From positions 42,456 to 106,455 of the forward strand of contig PBBA01000005.1 in NCBI GenBank assembly GCA_002716405.1: a DNA stretch of 64,000 bases. Reading direction: 5' to 3'. The DNA is from Chloroflexota bacterium. GTDB lineage: Bacteria; Chloroflexota; Dehalococcoidia; UBA2979. Of this stretch, positions 20,310 through 30,097 are shown in pieces (position 1 is the stretch's first letter; each line of letters starts with the position of its first letter). The position numbers were made by a program, and so were the translations under genes. The notes beneath the pieces are model-generated. The model was not told the origin of the DNA, did not search any database, and saw only the letters and a list, made by a program, of their open reading frames with translations.

Positions 20310-21515
20310 TTAACTTTCAATTTCGACCAATTGTAACTCACGTTCAACTTCTGTAGGAGTCGTATAATCAACATTGTTAATATTAAAGCCAAATAGCTGT
20401 TCAAAATCTTCTCTATACCCTTCATAGTCTGTCAAATCATAAAGAGTATCATTAGTAACATGGTTCCATATCTCAGAAACACGTTCTTGAATGTCATCTG
20501 ACATCTCAAAATCATCAAGTCTTATTAAGTTATTCTCATCTGTTTTTGGAGAAGCATTGTTTCGAAGTTGATCGCGAAATAGTCTTCCGATTTGATGAAT
20601 TGTTTTTTCATGAATATCACGCTCTTTCATGATCTTAAATAAAATACTCATATATAGTGGTACGGCAGGAATAGCACTAGATGCTTGCGTTACGACTGCA
20701 GTATTAATACTCACCCATGCTCCACCATTATTAGTAGATAATAATTTATGCATTTCCCTAGCAGTAGACTCAAGATGTTTTTTTGCTTGGCCTATAGTCC
20801 CATCTCTATAAATTGCTGCAGATACTTCTGGGCCTATGTAAGAATAGGCAACTGTACGAAATTGGTCGGAAAGTAAATCTTCTTGTTGCAAATAATCGAC
20901 CCAATCTCGCCAATCTTCACCTCCCATAACTTTAACAGTATGTGTAATTTCATCTTGAGTAGCTGGTTCAAGTTCCGCATCGACAATTGAATGATTTCGT
21001 AAGTTAAAAGTATATCCTTTATATGTATTACCTATAGGCTTGAGAGTGCTATTCCATATATTACCGTCATGATCTATACGTCGGGGGGCAGCCAAGCTAT
21101 AAATTAATAAATCAATATGACCAAATTTTTGTTTTAAAAAATTAACCGTAGTCTTTTTTACTTGCTGAGAAAAAGCATCTCCATTGATGGTATAAAGCTC
21201 CCTGGATTCAGACTTCGCTTGTTTGTGTGCTTCTACTAAGTTGTACCACCCTGCTGTAGCAGTTTTATTTGCAGTAGGAGGTTTTTCAAAACAGATTCCT
21301 AGAGTTTTATCACCATATCCAAAACATGATGTTAGTAGACTGGATAAACCATAACCTTGGCTGGATCCAATGATGAGAACATTTTTTGGCTCATCAGATA
21401 AAGAAAACTGCTTAGCAATTTCAATCTCTTTAGACACGCGCTTTGCGCAACCATCAGGATGGGCCGTCAATGAAATAAATCCACGCATTCTTGGTTCAAC
21501 AATAATTTTTGCCAT
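20310..21515 (-). CDS. fabV: FabV-type trans-2-enoyl-CoA/ACP reductase
   Basis: 'IIVEPRMRGFISLTAHPDGC', 'VLIIGSSQGYGLSSLL', 'AYSYIGPEVSAAIYRDGTIGQAKKHLE' (Y-x8-K-like site). Confidence 0.92.
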   Translation of the reverse strand: MAKIIVEPRMRGFISLTAHPDGCAKRVSKEIEIAKQFSLSDEPKNVLIIGSSQGYGLSSLLTSCFGYGDKTLGICFEKPPTANKTATAGWYNLVEAHKQAKSESRELYTINGDAFSQQVKKTTVNFLKQKFGHIDLLIYSLAAPRRIDHDGNIWNSTLKPIGNTYKGYTFNLRNHSIVDAELEPATQDEITHTVKVMGGEDWRDWVDYLQQEDLLSDQFRTVAYSYIGPEVSAAIYRDGTIGQAKKHLESTAREMHKLLSTNNGGAWVSINTAVVTQASSAIPAVPLYMSILFKIMKERDIHEKTIHQIGRLFRDQLRNNASPKTDENNLIRLDDFEMSDDIQERVSEIWNHVTNDTLYDLTDYEGYREDFEQLFGFNINNVDYTTPTEVERELQLVEIES

Positions 21516-21567
21516 TTTATTCCTTTTCAATCACAGGACATTAGATAAACGAAATTGAGACAGCAGT

Positions 21568-23385
21568 CTAATCTCTTAACTTTAAAACAGCCATGAATGC
21601 CTCTTGGGGAACCTCCACTGCTCCAACCATCTTCATGCGCTTTTTACCAGCTTTTTGTTTTTCAAGTAATTTTCGCTTCCTTGTTACATCACCACCATAA
21701 CATTTTGCGAGAACATTTTTACGCATCGCACGAACGGTCTCTCGCGCTACTACCTTCCCACCTATCGCTGCTTGAATAGGAACATCAAATAATTGCCGCG
21801 GAATTAGTTCTTTTAGTGATGTAACTAATAATCTTCCATTGCGGGCGGCATTTTCTGCAGGAACTATTGTAGATAATGCATCGACAGCCTCTCCATTAAC
21901 CAATATTTCTAAACGCTGGACTTTCGCAGGGCGATATTTTTCGATTTGATAATCTAGCGCAGCATATCCTTGAGTACGAGATTTCAATTGATCATAAAAT
22001 TCAACTAAAATTTCTGAAAGTGGCATCGCGTAGGTCGCTAAAACACGAGATGAACCTTCGTCTTCAGCATGATCCAAATAGTCTAATTTATCAAACTCAC
22101 CTCTCCGTTCATCGACTAAATTCATTACAGCGCCAATATATCGTGCTGGCATGGTAACGGATAAATTTACCCACGGTTCTCTAATTTCATCAATTTGATT
22201 AGGGGTAGGAAGTTTTGCAGGAGAATCAATGAGTAATATCGATCCGTCTTTACGAAGAATTTCATATTCAACAGAAGGTGCCGTTGCTATTAACTCAAGT
22301 CCAAATTCTCTCTCAAGTCTCTCCTCAACAATTTCCATATGTAGCAAACCTAAAAAACCACATCTGAACCCAAATCCAAGTGCACCCGAAGTTTCAGGTT
22401 GCCATTGCAATGATGCATCATTAAGACTTAATCTTTCCAAAGCTTCACGCAATTCAGGATATTGTTCAGGATCAGTAGGATACAACCCAGCAAAAACCAT
22501 TGCCTGTGCTGGTTTATATCCATCCAAAGGATCTTTGGCACCATTATTTGCAAAAGTTAAAGTATCGCCAACACGACTGTCCTGCACACCTTTCAAACCA
22601 GTAGCAACATATCCTACTTGTCCAGCTTTAAGATTCTTTGCAGTTCGCAGATCAGGAGAAAAATATCCAATCTCTATAGGATCAAACCGCCGATCTTGTT
22701 GCATTAATTTTAATGTTTCTTTCTCCGAAATCATGCCTTCAATGACACGTAAGTAAATCAGCACACCTTTATAAGCATCATATTTCGCATCAAACACTAG
22801 GGCACGCAATGTTTGTTCATGCGTACCTTGAGGATGTGGAATTTTGTCGACAATCGTCTGCAATATTTCTTCAACACCTTCTCCTGTTTTACCTGATGCA
22901 AAAAGTATTTCATCTGGATCAAAACCGATAACATCAATCAGTTCCAAGGCCACTCTTTCAGGCTCTGCTGAAGGTAGATCAATTTTATTTACAATAGGTA
23001 TTAATTTTAGATCCATGTTCAAAGCTTGGTAAACATTAGCAAGAGTTTGAGCTTGAATTCCTTGTGTGGCATCAACAATTAATAAAGCTCCTTCACAAGC
23101 TGCTAATGCACGGGAAACTTCATATGCAAAATCAACATGACCAGGGGTATCAATAAGATTTAATTCAAAGACCTGGTCTGTGCGATCACGAAAATGCATA
23201 CGCACAGCCTGTGCTTTAATTGTTATACCTTTTTCTCTCTCTAAATCCATCGAATCAAGAAATTGTTGTTGCATATCACGGTGATCGACTACCCCAGTTT
23301 TTTCTAGAATACGATCAGCTAACGTCGACTTGCCGTGGTCGATGTGTGCAATGATTGAAAAATTTCGAATTAAAGAAGCATCCAC
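21568..23385 (-). CDS. lepA: Elongation factor 4
   Basis: 'RNFSIIAHIDHGKSTLADRIL', 'DTPGHVDF', LepA C-terminal 'CYGGDVTRKRKLLEKQKAGKKRMK'. Confidence 0.97.
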   Translation of the reverse strand: MDASLIRNFSIIAHIDHGKSTLADRILEKTGVVDHRDMQQQFLDSMDLEREKGITIKAQAVRMHFRDRTDQVFELNLIDTPGHVDFAYEVSRALAACEGALLIVDATQGIQAQTLANVYQALNMDLKLIPIVNKIDLPSAEPERVALELIDVIGFDPDEILFASGKTGEGVEEILQTIVDKIPHPQGTHEQTLRALVFDAKYDAYKGVLIYLRVIEGMISEKETLKLMQQDRRFDPIEIGYFSPDLRTAKNLKAGQVGYVATGLKGVQDSRVGDTLTFANNGAKDPLDGYKPAQAMVFAGLYPTDPEQYPELREALERLSLNDASLQWQPETSGALGFGFRCGFLGLLHMEIVEERLEREFGLELIATAPSVEYEILRKDGSILLIDSPAKLPTPNQIDEIREPWVNLSVTMPARYIGAVMNLVDERRGEFDKLDYLDHAEDEGSSRVLATYAMPLSEILVEFYDQLKSRTQGYAALDYQIEKYRPAKVQRLEILVNGEAVDALSTIVPAENAARNGRLLVTSLKELIPRQLFDVPIQAAIGGKVVARETVRAMRKNVLAKCYGGDVTRKRKLLEKQKAGKKRMKMVGAVEVPQEAFMAVLKLRD

Positions 23386-23460
23386 TGAACGATCGTAGCT
23401 TCTCTATCCATCTATGTCGAAGTTAATATTAAGATTTTAAATCTCGTACCGACTTCAATA

Positions 23461-24477
23461 TTAGTCTGACATACAACATTCACAATTAGCGACCCAATGA
23501 CCCGGACTGACTTCAGTTAATTCAGGAGTTGTATCAGAACATGTACATCCTGTAGTTCCTTGTCGAGTACATCGAGTTCTAAATACACAACCTGCAGGAG
23601 GGTTAAGTGGACTAGGAACATCGCCTTCAAGAATAATTCTTTCACGTGTTTTTTCAACCACAGGATCTGGAATAGGAACAGCAGACAACAGTGCCTTTGT
23701 ATAAGCATGGATAGGGTTGTTATAAAGTTCGTTAGCCTCTGAAAGCTCAACAATATGTCCCAAATACATAACTGCAATACGATCACTAATGTGTTTTACT
23801 ACTGATAAATCATGAGCAATGAACAAATAAGTTAGTCCGAATTCTGTCTGTAAGTCCTCAAGTAAGTTAACTACTTGCGCTTGAATCGAAACGTCAAGCG
23901 CTGACACAGGTTCATCGCAAACAATAAAGTCTGGTTCAACTGCCAAAGCTCGAGCTATACCAATACGTTGGCGTTGTCCTCCTGAAAATTCATGTGGATA
24001 CCGTTTGGCGAACAATGGATTAAGACCAACCGCATTCATAATAAATTCAATTCGTTCGCGTCTTTCTTGCCCTTTATATAATCCATGGATAGCCATAGGC
24101 TCTCCAATTATTTGAGAAACTGTCATTCTTGGATTAAGGCTAGAAAATGGGTCTTGGAAAATCATCTGCATCCTACGGCGGAATCGTCTTAACTCACTAC
24201 CTTTTAGATCGGTTAATTCAACTCCATCAAATTCCACAGAACCAGCGGTTGGTCTATGTAGTTGAAGAATTGCACGCCCGGTAGTGGATTTTCCACATCC
24301 AGACTCCCCTACAAGCCCTAATGTCTCATTCTTCGCAACATCAAATGTCAAACCATCAACAGCTTTTACATCAGCCGTATGACGTTGAATCAACAAACCT
24401 TCAGTTACTGGGAAGTACATCTTCAAGTCTTTAACTGACACTAACGTATCGTTAGGGTTGGATTCTGCTGTTACCAC
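23461..24477 (-). CDS. oppF: Oligopeptide/dipeptide ABC transporter ATPase (OppF/DppF-like)
   Basis: Walker [10 protein letters not shown], signature [14 protein letters not shown], oligopeptide C-terminal Cys-rich domain; GTG start. Confidence 0.88.
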   Translation of the reverse strand: MVTAESNPNDTLVSVKDLKMYFPVTEGLLIQRHTADVKAVDGLTFDVAKNETLGLVGESGCGKSTTGRAILQLHRPTAGSVEFDGVELTDLKGSELRRFRRRMQMIFQDPFSSLNPRMTVSQIIGEPMAIHGLYKGQERRERIEFIMNAVGLNPLFAKRYPHEFSGGQRQRIGIARALAVEPDFIVCDEPVSALDVSIQAQVVNLLEDLQTEFGLTYLFIAHDLSVVKHISDRIAVMYLGHIVELSEANELYNNPIHAYTKALLSAVPIPDPVVEKTRERIILEGDVPSPLNPPAGCVFRTRCTRQGTTGCTCSDTTPELTEVSPGHWVANCECCMSD

Positions 24478-24486
24478 TATAAACCT

Positions 24487-24511
24487 CCAATTGAATTGGA
24501 CTATTCCAATT
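24487..24511 (-). promoter_or_regulatory. Three-element alternating repeat over the oppF Shine-Dalgarno
   Basis: Minus strand reads AATTGG-aatagt-CCAATT-c-AATTGG-AGG-tttata-GTG; the middle element can pair with either flank. Confidence 0.4.
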
Positions 24512-24536
24512 TTTTATATATACAATCTAATCAATT

Positions 24537-25535
24537 TTAAGCTGGTACTGTGTCCCTACTCATACAGCATGGACAATCAGCAACCCAATGACCCGGACTG
24601 ATTTCAGTCAATTCAGGAGTGCCTTCAGAAGAGCAAAAACAACTTTCATCCTTCGGACAGCGTGGCTGGAATGCACAACCATGAATTTCATCAATCAGTA
24701 GAGGGGGTTGCCCTTCAATAGTAGCTAATCGAACATGTTCCTCATCATCAAGTCGAGGCACAGAAGCCATTAAACCCACTGTGTATCCGTGTTGAGGGTT
24801 ATGGAAAACATTCTCTGCTGTACTACTTTCGATAATTCTTCCCGCATACATAACATTGACACGATCGGCGTATCGAGCAACTACGCCCAAATTGTGTGTA
24901 ATAATCAAGACAGCTGTACCCAAATCTTTAGATAAGTTACCCATAATCTCCATGACCTGAGCTTGAATAGTTACATCTAAAGCAGTAGTAGGTTCATCAG
25001 CAATTAATAGCTTTGGATTACAAGATAATGCCATTGCTATCATCACACGTTGACGCATACCTCCGGAAAATTGGTGGGGGTAATCATTTATTCTACCTGC
25101 AGCATCTGGTATTCCTACTAATTCCAAAAGCTCTATTGATCTCGTTGTTGCTTCACTATCATTTAAACCCAGATGTAAAATGATTGATTCACGAATTTGT
25201 TGGCCAATAGTTAGAACAGGGTTCAATGAAGTCATCGGTTCTTGAAAAACCATTGAAATACGATTACCTCGGATAGCACGCATTTCTTCATCAGATGCTT
25301 CTAAAAGGTTTTGACCTTCGAAAATAATCTCGCCGTCGACAATTCGCCCCGGAGGACTAGGAATTAATCTTAGAATTGACATTGCCGTAACAGATTTACC
25401 ACAACCTGATTCCCCAACAAGTGCGAGTGTTTCACCCTCATCAACATGCCACGTAACACCATCAACGGCTCTAACAACACCTTCTTCAGTAAAAAAATGT
25501 GTCTTAAGGTTGTTTACATCTAGCAATCTAGCCAT
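24537..25535 (-). CDS. oppD: Oligopeptide/dipeptide ABC transporter ATPase (OppD/DppD-like)
   Basis: Walker [25 protein letters not shown]-terminal 'GCAFQPRCP' domain. Confidence 0.88.
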   Translation of the reverse strand: MARLLDVNNLKTHFFTEEGVVRAVDGVTWHVDEGETLALVGESGCGKSVTAMSILRLIPSPPGRIVDGEIIFEGQNLLEASDEEMRAIRGNRISMVFQEPMTSLNPVLTIGQQIRESIILHLGLNDSEATTRSIELLELVGIPDAAGRINDYPHQFSGGMRQRVMIAMALSCNPKLLIADEPTTALDVTIQAQVMEIMGNLSKDLGTAVLIITHNLGVVARYADRVNVMYAGRIIESSTAENVFHNPQHGYTVGLMASVPRLDDEEHVRLATIEGQPPLLIDEIHGCAFQPRCPKDESCFCSSEGTPELTEISPGHWVADCPCCMSRDTVPA

Positions 25536-25601
25536 AGATCCCCCTTACGATCATGCCTACCCTATTATTTCACAACTCCCACATCCAATATAACAGAATA
25601 T

Positions 25602-25686
25602 TGGTGGGGAAGAGGAGACTCGAACTCCTACGCCTCGCGGCACGTGATCCTAAATCACGCGCGTCTGCCAATTCCGCCACTTCCCC
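25602..25686 (-). tRNA. tRNA-Leu(TAG)
   Basis: Cloverleaf on minus strand; anticodon arm GTGATT-TAG-GATCAC, long variable arm, TTCGAGTC T-loop, encoded CCA. Confidence 0.95.
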
Positions 25687-25779
25687 TATCAAGTTCGAGC
25701 TCTGGCGATTACTCTAACAGAACTCTCTGCTTTCGGCCTCTGATATTGTCAAAAATATTTCATTAAACAATATATGCTC

Positions 25780-25854
25780 TGGTGAGCCCCCGGGGAGTCG
25801 AACCCCGAACCGGCTGATTAAGAGTCAGCTGCTCTGCCATTGAGCTAGAGGCCC
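25780..25854 (-). tRNA. tRNA-Lys(CTT)
   Basis: Minus strand GGGCCTCTAGCTCAATGGCAGAGCAGCTGACTCTTAATCAG...GGTTCGACTCC...; encoded CCA. Confidence 0.94.
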
Positions 25855-25983
25855 GGCAGGAAGGTAACTCCCTTCAGAGAAAGTGTCAATACTCTCAGGC
25901 AATATATGCGTTAATTGCAAGACTTACAATAGCTAATAGATATATAATTCTTATTTGTTTGCATTGTGGCCATCACAATTCTA

Positions 25984-25989
25984 TATAAT
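25984..25989 (+). promoter_or_regulatory. Candidate -10 box upstream of tRNA-Val/thrS
   Basis: TATAAT, with TTGCAT at 25959 (19-nt spacer). Confidence 0.4.
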
Positions 25990-26007
25990 TACTCCTTCAT
26001 TGGTGAG

Positions 26008-26084
26008 GGGCGGTTAGCTCAGTTGGCTAGAGCGCTTGCTCGACACGCAAGAGGTCACTGGTTCAAGTCCAGTACCGCCCACCA
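26008..26084 (+). tRNA. tRNA-Val(GAC)
   Basis: GGGCGGTTAGCTCAGTTGGCTAGAGCGCTTGCTCGACACGCAAG...GGTTCAAGTCC...ACCGCCCACCA. Confidence 0.95.
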
Positions 26085-26117
26085 ACTTTAAATGAAAAGG
26101 AATTCGATACTATTACT

Positions 26118-27881
26118 ATGAGCAGTACTGAAGAGAACAATCAACAATTTTCTACATTAGAAGATCAAGAAGAAAAATTACGTCGGATGAGACATTCTGC
26201 TGCTCACATTCTGGCAGAGGCAGTATTAGAAACTTTTCCAGAAGCGAAATATGCTATAGGCCCTCCTATAGATAATGGCTTCTATTATGATTTTGAATTA
26301 CCACGATCTTTAACTCCTGAAGATCTAATTTCGCTGGAAAAAAGAATGCGCAAAACTGTAAAAAAGAATGTTGCCATTACAGGTGAACTAATCCCAAAAG
26401 AAAAAGCACGCAGAATTTTTGCAGATCAGCCTTATAAATTAGAACTGATCGACGACTTAGATGAGGAACTAGTAGGGCATTTTCAGCACGCAGAATTTCA
26501 AGACCTCTGTCGAGGAGGACATACAGATCGAACTGGTGAAATTGGCTCTTTTAAACTAAGCCACGTTGCAGGGGCATATTGGCGAGGTGATGAAAAAAAC
26601 ACCATGCTACAGCGAATATATGGTTTGTTATTTTTCACAGACTCAGAGTTACAAGACTATATTGAAGCACGGGAAGAAGCTGAACGAAGAGATCATCGAA
26701 GAATAGGACGTGAATTAGATCTTTTCTCGACACATGAAGAGTACGGACCTGGTTTAGTATATTGGCATCCAAAGGGTGGACGTGTGCGCGTGGAAATCGA
26801 AGATGTTTGGAAGTTAAAACATTATGAAAATGGATATGAAATTGTTTTTACTCCACATACTGGAAAGGCAAGCCTTTGGGAACAAAGTGGACACTTAGAT
26901 TTCTATTCAGAGGGCATGTTTTCACCAATGGATATTGATGGTTCAAACTACTATATGAAACCTATGAATTGTCCATTTCATATTCAAATTTTTCGAAACA
27001 CAAGAAGATCCTACCGTGAACTACCAATGCGACTTGCAGAACTGGGAACAGTCTACCGTTATGAAAGATCAGGTGTTTTACACGGATTAATGCGAGTAAG
27101 AGGATTCACACAAGATGATGCGCACATTATTTGCACTGCTACACAAATGGAGAATGAAATAGTTGCAGTAGTTGATTTTGTCCTAGAGTTATTAAGACTC
27201 TTTGGATTTACAGAATTCGAAGCAAACCTTTCAACTCAACCTGCAAAATCTGTAGGAGAAAAAACACAATGGGACGAGGCAGAAAAAGCTTTAGAAAGAT
27301 CATTGAAACGTGCCAATCTCCCTTACGAAATAGATGAAGGGGGAGGAGCATTCTATGGTCCTAAAATCGATATCCATTTAAAAGATACATTGGGGCGTAA
27401 GTGGCAATGTTCAACTGTACAATTCGACTTCAATCTTCCAGAAAGATTTAATATGACTTATATCGGCGAGGATGGTAACGAACATCGACCATATATGATA
27501 CATAGAGCATTACTTGGATCTATCGAAAGATTTTTTGGCATACTACTCGAACATTATGGAGGTGCTCTTCCGTTATGGCTTTCTCCCATACAAGCAGTCA
27601 TAATACCAATAGCAGACCGTCATAATGAATTCGCCTTTACATTAAAAAATAATTTAGCTACTAACGGATTACGCATAGATGTTGATGATTCAAATGAACG
27701 TATGGGCAATAAAATTCGTAAGGCACAGCTTCAAAAAATACCATATATGCTAATCGCTGGAGATCGAGAAATTGAGGCTAATCAAGTAGCAATAAGACGT
27801 CGAAACGGCGAAGATTTAGGTACGATGAATCTCGAAGATGTCAACGAACTTTTATCTCGTGAAAAAATAAATCGCACATAA
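26118..27881 (+). CDS. thrS: Threonyl-tRNA synthetase
   Basis: 'HSAAHILAEAV', class II motifs, 'YGPKIDIHLKDTLGRKWQCSTVQFDFNLPERF'; starts at the catalytic/editing region with no TGS domain in the ORF. Confidence 0.96.
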   Translation: MSSTEENNQQFSTLEDQEEKLRRMRHSAAHILAEAVLETFPEAKYAIGPPIDNGFYYDFELPRSLTPEDLISLEKRMRKTVKKNVAITGELIPKEKARRIFADQPYKLELIDDLDEELVGHFQHAEFQDLCRGGHTDRTGEIGSFKLSHVAGAYWRGDEKNTMLQRIYGLLFFTDSELQDYIEAREEAERRDHRRIGRELDLFSTHEEYGPGLVYWHPKGGRVRVEIEDVWKLKHYENGYEIVFTPHTGKASLWEQSGHLDFYSEGMFSPMDIDGSNYYMKPMNCPFHIQIFRNTRRSYRELPMRLAELGTVYRYERSGVLHGLMRVRGFTQDDAHIICTATQMENEIVAVVDFVLELLRLFGFTEFEANLSTQPAKSVGEKTQWDEAEKALERSLKRANLPYEIDEGGGAFYGPKIDIHLKDTLGRKWQCSTVQFDFNLPERFNMTYIGEDGNEHRPYMIHRALLGSIERFFGILLEHYGGALPLWLSPIQAVIIPIADRHNEFAFTLKNNLATNGLRIDVDDSNERMGNKIRKAQLQKIPYMLIAGDREIEANQVAIRRRNGEDLGTMNLEDVNELLSREKINRT

Positions 27882-27921
27882 CTATTTTCTAGCTAGAATA
27901 TTCGACAATAGAGGTAACTAA

Positions 27922-29466
27922 ATGTTTAAACGTGTGCTTATTGCAAATCGTGGAGAAATAGCATTACGCATTCAACGTACTTGCAGAGAATTAGGTATAG
28001 AGACTGTCGCAGTTTATTCTGAGCCTGATAGAAATTCTCTACATGTGCGTAATGCAGACCATGCAATTTGCATAGGCCCAGGTCCTGCTTTAGAGTCTTA
28101 TCTTGTTATAGAAAAAATTATTGATGCTGCAGTTCAATCTGGCGCCGAAGCAATTCATCCCGGATACGGATTTTTATCAGAAAACTCAGATTTTGCTGAT
28201 GCGTGTGATTCAGCAAACATTACCTTCATAGGCCCACCAAGTTCTGCAATGAAAGATATGGGAGATAAAGTATCAGCACGACAATTGATGGAAAAAGCTG
28301 GGGTACCGGTAGTCCCTGGAGCTGAAGATATCAAGGTCGATGATATAGAATCTGCTAAAAATGCAGCAACAAAAATTGGCTTCCCTTTAATGGTTAAAGC
28401 ATCGGCAGGTGGTGGTGGACGTGGTATACGCCTTGTCCAAAAAATAGAAGACCTTGAAAATGCAATGCGCCAATCAGCCTCTGAAGCACAATCTTCTTTC
28501 GGTAATCCAACTATTTTTCTAGAAAAATATGTCTCACCAGCTAGACATATCGAAGTGCAAATTATGGCCGATGGAGAAGGAAATGTTCGAGCTTTTGGTG
28601 AAAGAGAATGTTCAATACAACGAAGACATCAAAAGGTAATAGAAGAAGCCCCTTCCATAGCTGTTACCCCTGAAATACGAAAAAAATTATGTCAGGCAGC
28701 TGAACTTGCTGCCTTGAGTTGCGGATACAAAAATGCGGGTACTGTAGAATTTTTAATGGGGCCAGATAGTGAATTCTATTTCTTAGAAATGAATGCACGA
28801 TTACAGGTTGAACACCCGGTAACTGAACTAGTTTACGGTGTTGATCTTGTAGCTTTGCAACTTTCAATTGCATCAGGTGGTACTTTACCAGATATGGATA
28901 TTGGTGAATTGCATCCAAAGGGTTGGGCAATTGAAGCGCGAATCAATGGTGAAAATGCATACAAAAATTTCGTCCCTTCTATTGGGTTGATTAATCATGT
29001 CACACTACCATCGGGACCAGGTGTAAGATTTGACAGCATGCTATATGACGGCCTTGATGTGCCTCCATTTTACGATTCAATGTTAGGAAAACTAATCGTT
29101 TGGGCTGAAGATAGAGATCTTGCAATTAAAAGATTAATGCGCGCCCTAAATGATCTCTTAATTGTTGGTATCGAAACAAATATTCCTTTCCATAAAGCTT
29201 TATTAAATAATTCAGATTTCCAAACAGGAAATTTTCACACCGGATGGCTGGAAGAAAAATTTATTATGCCGTCTTTAGAAGAAAACGACCCAAGAGCCAA
29301 AACTGCATTAATAGTAGCCGCAGTAGCCCAACACCTTCAGAAAGTAGCTAACAGTAGTCCTTCTACGAATAATGCTACTTCAAAATGGGTACAAGCATCT
29401 CGACACTCAGCAGTTAATATTTCTTCACGTCAAAGGGGGAGCGCATGGCGTCGCGGTACCGCTTAG
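27922..29466 (+). CDS. accC: Biotin carboxylase subunit
   Basis: 'FKRVLIANRGEIALRI', 'KASAGGGGRGIR', 'ARLQVEHPVTEL'. Confidence 0.93.
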   Translation: MFKRVLIANRGEIALRIQRTCRELGIETVAVYSEPDRNSLHVRNADHAICIGPGPALESYLVIEKIIDAAVQSGAEAIHPGYGFLSENSDFADACDSANITFIGPPSSAMKDMGDKVSARQLMEKAGVPVVPGAEDIKVDDIESAKNAATKIGFPLMVKASAGGGGRGIRLVQKIEDLENAMRQSASEAQSSFGNPTIFLEKYVSPARHIEVQIMADGEGNVRAFGERECSIQRRHQKVIEEAPSIAVTPEIRKKLCQAAELAALSCGYKNAGTVEFLMGPDSEFYFLEMNARLQVEHPVTELVYGVDLVALQLSIASGGTLPDMDIGELHPKGWAIEARINGENAYKNFVPSIGLINHVTLPSGPGVRFDSMLYDGLDVPPFYDSMLGKLIVWAEDRDLAIKRLMRALNDLLIVGIETNIPFHKALLNNSDFQTGNFHTGWLEEKFIMPSLEENDPRAKTALIVAAVAQHLQKVANSSPSTNNATSKWVQASRHSAVNISSRQRGSAWRRGTA

Positions 29467-29963
29467 AATTAGACGGAGAACTTCATAACATAGTCTTAAA
29501 TGATACTGACCATGGTTTCAATGTCATTTTGGATGAAATGGATCTTGGAAACTATGATATCACGGTAGAAGGAATACCAGGGTTGTTTTCGATGTTATTA
29601 GATCAACACCCTACCCAAGTCTATGTTCAACGTGACGGAAGAAAATATAACGTAACCGTAGGTGATCGAACATTTTCGATTCAAGAATCTTTAGGTAATC
29701 AGCGTTCAAGAAGTAACGTAGGTAGCCGGCAAGATCCTATAGGTATTCTTTCAGCACCACTAGCCGGTGTCATTGTAGAAATTAAATTCGCTGAAGGCGA
29801 TTCATTCACTGAAGGACAAGCAATTCTTATTATCGAAGCGATGAAAATGCAAAATGAAGTTCAAGCGCCAATCTCAGGAAAAATAACAGCAGTTCATTTT
29901 AAACCCGGAGATAGAGTTGAATCAGGTGATGTTTTGATCGAATATGACGAAGTGGGTAACTAA
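29445..29963 (+). CDS. accB: Biotin carboxyl carrier protein
   Basis: C-terminal 'IIEAMKMQNEVQAPISGKI' biotinyl domain; overlaps accC by 22 nt. Confidence 0.9.
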   Translation: MASRYRLELDGELHNIVLNDTDHGFNVILDEMDLGNYDITVEGIPGLFSMLLDQHPTQVYVQRDGRKYNVTVGDRTFSIQESLGNQRSRSNVGSRQDPIGILSAPLAGVIVEIKFAEGDSFTEGQAILIIEAMKMQNEVQAPISGKITAVHFKPGDRVESGDVLIEYDEVGN

Positions 29964-30071
29964 AAATATATTAATATATTTCTCTAAATTTGCTAGATCG
30001 CATTGTTGAGAACACTCTGTAATGGTAATATACCGCCCTCAGACTTCTAGCTTGAGAGAAGACAAAAAATG

Positions 30072-30083
30072 CTTCGTACGAAG
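30072..30083. repeat. 12-bp perfect palindrome upstream of the infC RBS
   Basis: CTTCGTACGAAG. Confidence 0.5.
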
Positions 30084-30097
30084 AAAGGGTAAAACTT

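Noticed and set aside
22229-22756. 175-aa plus-strand ORF antisense to lepA
   Set aside because: Lies fully within the unmistakable lepA frame; Ser/Pro-rich composition typical of antisense frames; no RBS or known motif.
26085-26117. T-box leader upstream of thrS (and of alaS or pheS)
   Set aside because: The spacers are too short or lack the conserved T-box sequence; thrS begins 33 bp after tRNA-Val.
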